Origin: Leifsonia sp. AG29
GTDB lineage: Bacteria > Actinomycetota > Actinomycetes > Actinomycetales > Microbacteriaceae
Direction of reading: 5' to 3'
DNA: 64,000 bases
Assembly (NCBI RefSeq): GCF_009765225.1
Contig: NZ_VMSF01000001.1
Coordinates: forward strand, 2,976,001 to 3,040,000
The position numbers and the translations under genes were made by a program. How positions within the stretch are numbered: the stretch's first letter is position 1; each line of letters starts with the position of its first letter. This document shows, in pieces, positions 58,006-64,000 of this stretch. A model generated the notes under the pieces. It was not told where the DNA came from. It saw only the letters and a list, made by a program, of their open reading frames with translations, and made no database searches.

Positions 58006-59102
58006 CGGAGTCCGCGCAGCCCCTCCACGTGACCGTGGACGCGGTGTGGACCGGGCGCCGATTCGTCGGCCCGGTCACCTTCCGTGCCGACGGGGAGCGC
58101 CTCCACCCGGTCGACATCGCGCCTCCGCGTTCGCTACACCGCCGTCTCGAAGGCACCGTCTTCGCGCGCCTCGCCGACCACCACACGCACCTCGGGCTGA
58201 CGGACCCGGCGGCGCTGTTCCGCGGCGGGATCACGCACGCCATCGATCTGGGCTGGATCCCGGCCGTCGCCGCGGCCTGGCTCGCTGACGACCGCAGCCG
58301 CCCCTCCATCGAGATCGCCGGCCCCCTGCTGACCTGCCCCGGCGGCTACCCCGCGCGTTCCGGCTGGGCTCCCGCGGGCGCCTTCATCGAGGCGGGCGGC
58401 GAGCGGGAGGCGCGACGCGCGGTGCGGGAGAACATCACTCTGGGAGCCTCCCGCACCAAGGTCACGCTCAACACGGTCGCCGGCGAAACGGTGGACGACC
58501 GCGTTCTCCACAGCATCGTCGCCGAATCGCACGCCCACGGCGTTCCCGTGACCGTCCATGTGGAGGGCGACGGCCAGACCGAGCGCGCGATCCGCGCCGG
58601 AGCCGACCAGCTCGCGCACACTCCCTTCACCGAGAGCGTCCCCGACGGGCTCATCGCCGAGGCCGTCCGGCGCGGCATGACCTGGGTCACGACGCTCGAC
58701 ATCCACGGCTGGGGCGCGCCGAACGCGCATCACCGCATCGCCTCCGAGAACCTCGCGCGGTTCGTCGCCGCGGGCGGCCGAGCGGTGTACGGCACGGATC
58801 TCGGCAACGGCGACCTCCCGGTCGGCGTGAACGGACGCGAACTGGGCGACCTGGCCCGCATCGGCCTCGACGCGGACGCCCTGGTGCACGCCATCGCCGG
58901 CGGCCGCCGCACCCGGGGCGACGACGCACCGGTGATCGGTCCGCGTCTCGCTTGGGTTCCGGGCGCCCCTCCCACCGGTGCTGCGGCCCGGGCCGCCTGG
59001 CTCGCCCAGGCCCGCGGCCTCACGGTCGCCGCACTGGCGGCCTCCCTCCACGCCACCGGCGGCGCCCCCGCCGACCCGACCCCCGACAGAGGACGACGAT
59101 GA
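58002..59102 (+). CDS. Amidohydrolase, candidate kynurenine formamidase
   Basis: A 366-residue metal-dependent amidohydrolase. Ligand motif H61-T62-H63 lies in ADHHTHLGL; later candidate ligands are the Lys of SRTKVTLNT, the His in VTVHVEGDG and LAHTPFTE, and the Asp in VYGTDLGNG. It sits between kynA and kynU with 4-bp overlaps at both ends. The missing step there is hydrolysis of N-formylkynurenine, normally done by unrelated KynB-type enzymes, none of which is seen. That role is inference from position. The start is the ATG at 58002. Confidence 0.83.
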   Translation: MTESAQPLHVTVDAVWTGRRFVGPVTFRADGERLHPVDIAPPRSLHRRLEGTVFARLADHHTHLGLTDPAALFRGGITHAIDLGWIPAVAAAWLADDRSRPSIEIAGPLLTCPGGYPARSGWAPAGAFIEAGGEREARRAVRENITLGASRTKVTLNTVAGETVDDRVLHSIVAESHAHGVPVTVHVEGDGQTERAIRAGADQLAHTPFTESVPDGLIAEAVRRGMTWVTTLDIHGWGAPNAHHRIASENLARFVAAGGRAVYGTDLGNGDLPVGVNGRELGDLARIGLDADALVHAIAGGRRTRGDDAPVIGPRLAWVPGAPPTGAAARAAWLAQARGLTVAALAASLHATGGAPADPTPDRGRR

Positions 59103-60370
59103 CCGACTTCGACGAAGCACCCTCCCCGCTGCTCGAGCCCGACCCCCTGAGCGCCGCCCGCGCGCTCGACGCCTCCGACCCGCTGGCGCCGTTCCGCACG
59201 CGCTTCGCCGGGATCGACGACGACAGCGCGGGCGTCGTCTACTTCGACGGCAACTCGCTCGGGCGGCCTACCCGGGCGAGCGTGGACCGGATCCAGCGCT
59301 TCCTGGTCGAGGGGTGGGGGGACCGTCTCATCCGCGGCTGGGACGAGGAGTGGATGGAGCTGCCCTTCACGATCGGCGACCGGCTCGGCCGCGCCGCCCT
59401 CGGAGCGGCACCCGGTCAGACCTTCATCGGCGACTCGACGACGGTCCTGCTCTACAAGCTCTCCCGCGCAGCGGTCGACTTCCTGCCGGAGCGCAGCGAG
59501 ATCGTGCTCGACACCGACAACTTCCCCACCGACCGGTATCTGCTCGACGGAATCGCCCGCGAACGCGGGCTCCGGCTCGTCTGGATCGAGGCCGACACGG
59601 AGGCCGGGGTGACCCCGGAGCAGGTCGCGGCGGCGGTCAGCCCGCGGACAGCGCTCGTGGTGCTCAGTCATGTCGCCTACCGCTCGGGCTTCCTCGCCGA
59701 CGTTCCGGCGATCACCCGGATCGTCCACGACGCCGGCGCCCTCGTGCTGTGGGACCTGTGCCACTCGGCCGGCTCGGTTCCGACCGAGCTCGACGCCTGG
59801 GACGTCGACCTCGCGGTGGGCTGCACCTACAAGTACCTGAACGGCGGCCCCGGCTCGCCGGCGTTCGGTTACGTCTCGAGCGAGCTCATCGGACGGCTGG
59901 CGCAGCCGATCCAGGGCTGGATGGGGGTGCGCGACGTCTTCCGCATGGGCCCCGAGTACGAGCCCGCGGAGGGGGTGCGCCGGTTCCTCAGCGGAACGCC
60001 TCCCATCGTCGGCATGCTCGCCATGCAGGACACGATCGCCATGATCGAGGAGTGCGGCATCGACGCCGTGCGCGCCAAGTCGGTTGCGCTCACCGAGTTC
60101 GCAATCGCCCTCTCGGACGAATGGCTGACGCCGCTCGGCGTCTCGGTCGCGAGCCCCCGCGACGCCGACCGGCGCGGCGGCCACGTCACCCTCAGCCACC
60201 CCGCGATGCGCGAGGTGACAAGCCTGCTCTGGCAGCGCGACGTCATCCCCGACTACCGCGACCCCGACGGGCTCCGGGTGGGGCTGTCGCCGCTCAGCAC
60301 GTCCTTCGAGGAGGTCTGCATCGGGATGGCGGCCGTGCGCGACGCCCTCGGCGAGCTGACCCTCGAGTGA
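59099..60370 (+). CDS. kynU: Kynureninase
   Basis: A 423-residue PLP enzyme splitting kynurenine to anthranilate and alanine. VYFDGNSLGRPTRAS is the family start; WDLCHSAGSVP and the PLP lysine K245 in CTYKYLNGGPG are clear, as is GWMGVRDVFRM. The ATG at 59099 overlaps the amidohydrolase stop, after GAGGACG. With kynA and the amidohydrolase it turns tryptophan into anthranilate; no anthranilate-degrading genes are in the window. Confidence 0.95.
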   Translation: MTDFDEAPSPLLEPDPLSAARALDASDPLAPFRTRFAGIDDDSAGVVYFDGNSLGRPTRASVDRIQRFLVEGWGDRLIRGWDEEWMELPFTIGDRLGRAALGAAPGQTFIGDSTTVLLYKLSRAAVDFLPERSEIVLDTDNFPTDRYLLDGIARERGLRLVWIEADTEAGVTPEQVAAAVSPRTALVVLSHVAYRSGFLADVPAITRIVHDAGALVLWDLCHSAGSVPTELDAWDVDLAVGCTYKYLNGGPGSPAFGYVSSELIGRLAQPIQGWMGVRDVFRMGPEYEPAEGVRRFLSGTPPIVGMLAMQDTIAMIEECGIDAVRAKSVALTEFAIALSDEWLTPLGVSVASPRDADRRGGHVTLSHPAMREVTSLLWQRDVIPDYRDPDGLRVGLSPLSTSFEEVCIGMAAVRDALGELTLE

Positions 60371-60389
60371 GCCGGCGGTGAGGACCGCG

Positions 60390-61295
60390 GTGACAACGGC
60401 GACCCGCGAGGACCTGGAGGCGGGCACCGGCAGTGCGACCGCCCTGCTCAGGACCCTCGTCGGGAGCGTGCTGCGCCCGGTGGGGGGATGGATGAGCACC
60501 GCCGGCGCCGTCGAACTGATGGGGTCGCTGGGAGTGCCTCCCGCCACCGCGCGCTCGAGCCTCGCGCGGCTGGTCTCCCGAGGGGTGCTCGAGCGGAGCC
60601 CCCGCGGCGCGACGGCCGGGTATGCGATCGACGCTGCGGCGTTGCCGATGCTCGAGCGGGGCGACGCGCGCATCTTCGGACCGCGGGTGCCGGCGGCCAC
60701 CTGGTGCCTCGTGTCGTTCTCGTTCCCGGAGCACCAGCGCTCGCTCCGGCACCAGCTGCGCAGGAGGCTCGCCGCCCTCGGCTGCGGTGCGGTCGCCGAC
60801 GGGCTCTGGATCGGTCCCTCCTCTCTGGAGGCGGAGCTCGCGGAGCTCATCGCCGGCTTCGGGGCCGACGCCGGGACCGGCCCGACCGTCCTGTTCGCCG
60901 ACGCCACGGCTCGCGGCGACCTCGCGGCCGGCCTCGCGCGCTGGTACGACCTCGAAACCATCCGCGCGAAGCACGACGCGTTCCTCGACAGGTTCGCCGG
61001 CACCCCGTCCCCGGCGGACGACGCCGACGCCTTCGCGCTCTGGATACGGGCCCTCGACGAGTGGCGGGTGATCCCCTATCGCGACCCCGGGCTGCCGGAC
61101 GACGCCCTGCCGCCGGGGTGGCCGGGAGGCGCCTCCGCAGCACTCTTCGCCCGGCTGCGAGGCACCCTGGAGGAGCGAGCCGTCGCCCATGCCCGGCGTG
61201 TGGCGACCGTTTCCGAATCCGACCGCCCGGCGATTTCCGAATCCGACCGCCCGGCGATCGCCGCGGCCGGACGGGCACCCACCCGCACACGGTAG
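60390..61295 (+). CDS. PaaX-like transcriptional regulator
   Basis: A 301-residue PaaX-type protein. The N-terminal winged helix contains [49 protein letters not shown]. Two further domains follow ([52 protein letters not shown]), the usual PaaX layout. PaaX proteins repress aromatic-compound genes and respond to CoA thioesters. Here it follows kynU by 19 bp and may control the operon. The C-terminus carries a 24-bp duplication (SESDRPAI twice). The GTG at 60390 follows GAGGA; GTG 60378 is an alternative. Confidence 0.85.
   Translation: MTTATREDLEAGTGSATALLRTLVGSVLRPVGGWMSTAGAVELMGSLGVPPATARSSLARLVSRGVLERSPRGATAGYAIDAAALPMLERGDARIFGPRVPAATWCLVSFSFPEHQRSLRHQLRRRLAALGCGAVADGLWIGPSSLEAELAELIAGFGADAGTGPTVLFADATARGDLAAGLARWYDLETIRAKHDAFLDRFAGTPSPADDADAFALWIRALDEWRVIPYRDPGLPDDALPPGWPGGASAALFARLRGTLEERAVAHARRVATVSESDRPAISESDRPAIAAAGRAPTRTR
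61210..61257 (+). repeat. 24-bp tandem duplication at the 3' end of the paaX-like gene
   Basis: Two identical 24-bp units (61210-61233 and 61234-61257), starting TTTCCGAATCC, encode SESDRPAI twice near the protein C-terminus. Confidence 0.92.
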
Positions 61296-61298
61296 AAT
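61293..61298 (+). promoter_or_regulatory. -10 box of the purSQ operon
   Basis: TAGAAT lies about 40 bases before the purS GTG and overlaps the stop codon of the paaX-like gene. The expected start is near 61305; the -35 region is weak. Confidence 0.6.
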
Positions 61299-61337
61299 CG
61301 GCGGCGACCCCCGAGCGCCGAACGAGCGGAGAAGACC

Positions 61338-61598
61338 GTGCCCACGATCGTTGTCGAAGTCATGCCCAAGGCCGAACTGCTCGACCCGCAGGGCAAGGCG
61401 GTCGCGGGCGCTCTCGCGCGCACCGGCCGAGGACTGGTCACCGGCGTCCGCGTCGGCAAGCGCTTCGAGCTGACGGTCGACGGCCCGATCGACGCCGACA
61501 CCCGCGCAGCCGTCGAGGAGATCGCCGCCGACATCCTCTCCAACTCGGTCATCGAAGACGTGGTCGGTATCCACTACCCGGCCGAGGGCGACGCCTGA
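61338..61598 (+). CDS. purS: FGAM synthase subunit PurS
   Basis: An 86-residue small subunit of the three-part FGAM synthase, which bridges PurL and PurQ and passes ammonia. [25 protein letters not shown] and the closing [14 protein letters not shown] fit the family. The GTG at 61338 has GCGGAGAAG ahead. The stop TGA overlaps the purQ ATG by one base. Confidence 0.95.
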   Translation: MPTIVVEVMPKAELLDPQGKAVAGALARTGRGLVTGVRVGKRFELTVDGPIDADTRAAVEEIAADILSNSVIEDVVGIHYPAEGDA

Positions 61599-62296
61599 TG
61601 CGCATCGGAGTCATCACCTTCCCCGGCTCGCTGGACGACCGCGACGCTCTCCGCGCGGTCCGGCTGGCGGGCGCGGAGCCGGTCGCCCTCTGGCACGGCG
61701 AGCACGACCTCCAGGGCGTCGATGCTCTGGTCCTCCCGGGCGGCTTCAGTTACGGCGACTATCTGCGCTGCGGCGCCATCGCCTCCCTCTCGCCGATCAT
61801 GACCGAGGTGGTCGACGCCGCCGGAAAGGGCATGCCCGTGCTCGGCATCTGCAACGGCTTCCAGATGCTCGCCGAAGCACACCTCGTGGCGGGCGGACTC
61901 ATCCGCAACGACCACGGGAACTTCATCCGCCGCGACCAGCACCTCGTCGTCGAGAACACGTCCACCCCCTGGACGAGCGGCTTCGAGCGGGGCCAGGAGA
62001 TCGTCATCCCGCTCAAGAACGGCGAGGGAGGCTTCATCGCCTCCGCCGACGAGCTCGACCGTCTCGAGGGCGAGGGCCTCGTCGTCTTCCGGTACGAGGG
62101 CGTCAACCCCAACGGGTCTCTGAACGACATCGCGGGCGTCCGCAACGAGCGCGGCAACGTGGTCGGGCTCATGCCTCACCCGGAGCACGCGGTCGAGCCC
62201 GGCTTCGGGCCGGACACCCGGGCCGCGATGCGATCGGGCACCGACGGCCTCACGTTCTTCACGTCGGTCATCCGCTCGGCACTGGTCGAGGCGTAG
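61598..62296 (+). CDS. purQ: FGAM synthase glutaminase subunit PurQ
   Basis: A 232-residue class I glutamine amidotransferase releasing ammonia for FGAM synthesis. The nucleophile is C85 in [10 protein letters not shown]; the catalytic His is in [20 protein letters not shown] is the family signature. It overlaps purS by one base. The large partner purL is not in this window; the next gene faces the other way. Confidence 0.97.
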   Translation: MRIGVITFPGSLDDRDALRAVRLAGAEPVALWHGEHDLQGVDALVLPGGFSYGDYLRCGAIASLSPIMTEVVDAAGKGMPVLGICNGFQMLAEAHLVAGGLIRNDHGNFIRRDQHLVVENTSTPWTSGFERGQEIVIPLKNGEGGFIASADELDRLEGEGLVVFRYEGVNPNGSLNDIAGVRNERGNVVGLMPHPEHAVEPGFGPDTRAAMRSGTDGLTFFTSVIRSALVEA

Positions 62297-62312
62297 CGAC
62301 CGGACTGCTCCT

Positions 62313-62345
62313 CCCGTCCCCTCACGGATGGCGCGAGGGGACGGG
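62313..62345. terminator. Bidirectional hairpin terminator after purQ
   Basis: A perfect 11-bp stem CCCGTCCCCTC / GAGGGGACGGG with an 11-base loop, between the convergent purQ and glycosidase genes. Confidence 0.85.
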
Positions 62346-62354
62346 AAGCAATCG

Positions 62355-64000
62355 CTAACCCCGGGACAGCACGTTCGGCGCGGGCAGCGGAAGCCCGTGA
62401 CCGATCGGGAAGAGCGCGTCGCGCGAGCCTCCGGGCTGGTCCGGCGCGTGCTCGCGCACCGCCTCCATCGACGACGGCAACTCGAAGGGGAGACGGCCCC
62501 GGGGAGGGATCCTGCCCGAGAGCGCGTCGAGGAGGGCCTCGTCGCTGGCGCCGAACACCCCGACCAGCGCCGCGACGCCCGGCATGTCGATGAACGGCGT
62601 CAGGATGGCGGCGCGGTCGAGGTTGACGACGAGCACGACCGGCACACGGGACGCGAGCGCACGGATGGCGTCGACCTCGTGCTGCGGGAAGTCGAGCGAC
62701 CCCTGGTGGAACCACGCCTCCAGGAAGAGGTCGTCGCGGTGCTCCCAGGGCGCGTTGACGCGGACGATCGCCACGTCGGCGTCGTCCGGGTCGTCGACGG
62801 AGCCGTCGACCGTCATGCCAACCGCGTGCACGCGCGCGTCGGGCCGGAGGGGCAGCGCCTCCTCGTCGGCGGTGAGCAGCGTGACGGACTCGGCCTGCGC
62901 CTTGTGCCCCGCCGCGCGGAAGCGCTCGTTGCCGACGAGCTCGAACGCCGCCTCCTCGTCGACGTAAGGGTCGTCGAACAGCCCCAGCTGGAACTTGACC
63001 AGCAGCAACCGCCGTGCGGAGGCGTCGATCCGGTCCTCGGTCACGCGGCCGTCGCGCACGAGGCCGAGGAGGAGGTCGACGCACTCCTCGCCGCCGAACT
63101 GGTCCGCGCCCGCCTCGAGGATCCGGAGCATGCGCTCCTCCGGGTTCAGCTCCTCCACTCCCCACGCTCGCGCGGGGAGCACCTGGTCGCCGACGTGGTT
63201 GTCGTTGACGAGCTCCCAGTCCGTCACGACGACGCCCTCGAAGCCGAGTCGCTCGCGCAGGAGCCCGGTGACGATCTGCCTGTTGTAGCCGAAGCCGACG
63301 GGCTCGATCTCCTCGCCGTCGATCGTGAGCCCGATCGGCATGCCGTAGTAGGGCATGACAGCGCTCGTCTTGCGCGCGATGGCGCCGTGGAACGGCTCCA
63401 GGTGGTCGTCGAACCGGCCGGCCTCGTAGGTCTGCTCCCGCCCGTAGGGGAAGTGGGCGTCCTCCCCGTCCTTCTGGGGGCCGCCGCCGGGGAAGTGCTT
63501 GGTCGTGCATGCCACCGACGTCGCGTCGACGCGGTCGCCCTGGAGCCCGTCGAGGTACGCCGCGGCCAGACGGCTCACGAGCTCCGGGTCGGCGCCGAGC
63601 GTGCCCGGGAGGCGCGCCCAGCGCGGCTCCGTCGCCAGGTCCACGGTCGGGTGGAGGGCGGCGCGGATGCCGATCGCTGTGTACTCCTGCCGCACGATGT
63701 CGGCGAACTCGCGCACCGCCTCCTCGTCGCCGATCGCGCCGAGACCGATCGGCTCGGGCCACTGCGACAGGTGTCCGGCGCGGAACGAGACGCCCGAGTT
63801 CTCGACGAACGCGTGCCGCGGGTCGGTCGAGACGGTGACGGGGATGCTGTGCGGCGTCTGCTCCGCCAGCTTCTGGAGGGCGTTGCTCCAGCGAGCGGAG
63901 AGCCGGGCATCCGGCAGCTGGTGGACGTTGAAGTGGTTCATCCGCTTGCCGACGACCACCGCGGAGGTGGGCGACTTCGAGATGTTGCCCTTCGCCTCCA
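62355..64000 (-). CDS. Glycoside hydrolase family 3 protein, N-terminus beyond window
   Basis: About 548 residues are visible; the frame runs open through base 64000, and family-like sequence (NISKSPTSAVVVGKRMNHFNV) precedes the first in-window GTG at 63959, so the true start lies outside. Motifs: TTKHFPGGGPQKDGEDAHFPYG, AIARKTSAVMPYYG, and the nucleophile Asp in GVVVTDWELVND. A second alpha/beta domain follows and ends FPIGHGLPLP. It would hydrolyse beta-glucosides or related glycans; no secretion signal can be judged. Confidence 0.9.
   Translation of the reverse strand, partial: EAKGNISKSPTSAVVVGKRMNHFNVHQLPDARLSARWSNALQKLAEQTPHSIPVTVSTDPRHAFVENSGVSFRAGHLSQWPEPIGLGAIGDEEAVREFADIVRQEYTAIGIRAALHPTVDLATEPRWARLPGTLGADPELVSRLAAAYLDGLQGDRVDATSVACTTKHFPGGGPQKDGEDAHFPYGREQTYEAGRFDDHLEPFHGAIARKTSAVMPYYGMPIGLTIDGEEIEPVGFGYNRQIVTGLLRERLGFEGVVVTDWELVNDNHVGDQVLPARAWGVEELNPEERMLRILEAGADQFGGEECVDLLLGLVRDGRVTEDRIDASARRLLLVKFQLGLFDDPYVDEEAAFELVGNERFRAAGHKAQAESVTLLTADEEALPLRPDARVHAVGMTVDGSVDDPDDADVAIVRVNAPWEHRDDLFLEAWFHQGSLDFPQHEVDAIRALASRVPVVLVVNLDRAAILTPFIDMPGVAALVGVFGASDEALLDALSGRIPPRGRLPFELPSSMEAVREHAPDQPGGSRDALFPIGHGLPLPAPNVLSRG

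Overview
The window reads as chromosomal DNA of a high-GC actinobacterium, most likely Microbacteriaceae (Leifsonia-like). The reasons are the GC-rich third codon positions, many GTG starts, a DUF3073 gene next to purM and purF, a DUF6458 membrane protein, a MocR/YczE pair, and many genes that begin a few bases after a -10 box and so look leaderless. I see no rRNA, tRNA, prophage, integrase, transposase or CRISPR array. Both edge genes are cut: a lipid kinase on the left and a family 3 glycosidase on the right.

Layout. 1-9 kb: lipid kinase, Ser/Thr protein kinase, MarR regulator, two small membrane proteins, a PLP decarboxylase, a methyltransferase, an aminoglycoside-phosphotransferase-like kinase and a DEAD-box RNA helicase with a long Arg/Asp-rich repeat tail. 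9-13 kb: FAD oxidoreductase, SRPBCC protein, Dps and an HtrA-type protease. 13-20 kb: a histidine-utilisation locus with an IclR regulator, hutH-hutU-hutI and, on the other strand, hutG. Two matching dyads, one before hutH and one before hutG, are the probable operators. 20-31 kb: an RND exporter, a divergent MocR/YczE pair, a TipA-like MerR regulator with a classic 19-bp-spacer promoter, a KimA-like APC transporter, and a PadR/DUF4097 pair. 31-39 kb: a monooxygenase-fold membrane protein, then a LacI-controlled sugar operon (binding protein, two permeases, intracellular glycosidase) with two identical TTTGATCGATCAAA operators.

39-51 kb: a flavoprotein, DUF3073, a secreted Ig-like surface protein and most of the purine pathway (purM, purF, purD, purC), interleaved with an ArsR/SRPBCC pair, an SCP2-like protein, an alditol oxidase and a DUF6325/SHOCT pair. 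51-57 kb: an RraA-like protein, a PadR/MFS efflux operon, and a UDG-fold, alcohol dehydrogenase and HAD cluster that resembles phosphonate-associated genes. 57-61 kb: a tryptophan-to-anthranilate operon (kynA, an amidohydrolase, kynU, then a PaaX-like regulator). The amidohydrolase fills the place of kynurenine formamidase. 61-64 kb: purS-purQ and the glycosidase.

The most unusual feature is a family of short dyads, ATTCG-GCA-CGAAT, with 21 copies in three intergenic spots (4.8-5.1, 26.6-26.7 and 47.5-47.9 kb). In two of these spots, which have unrelated spacer sequences, consecutive copies are exactly 40 bp apart. Function is unknown. All functional calls come from reading sequence motifs; no database search was run.
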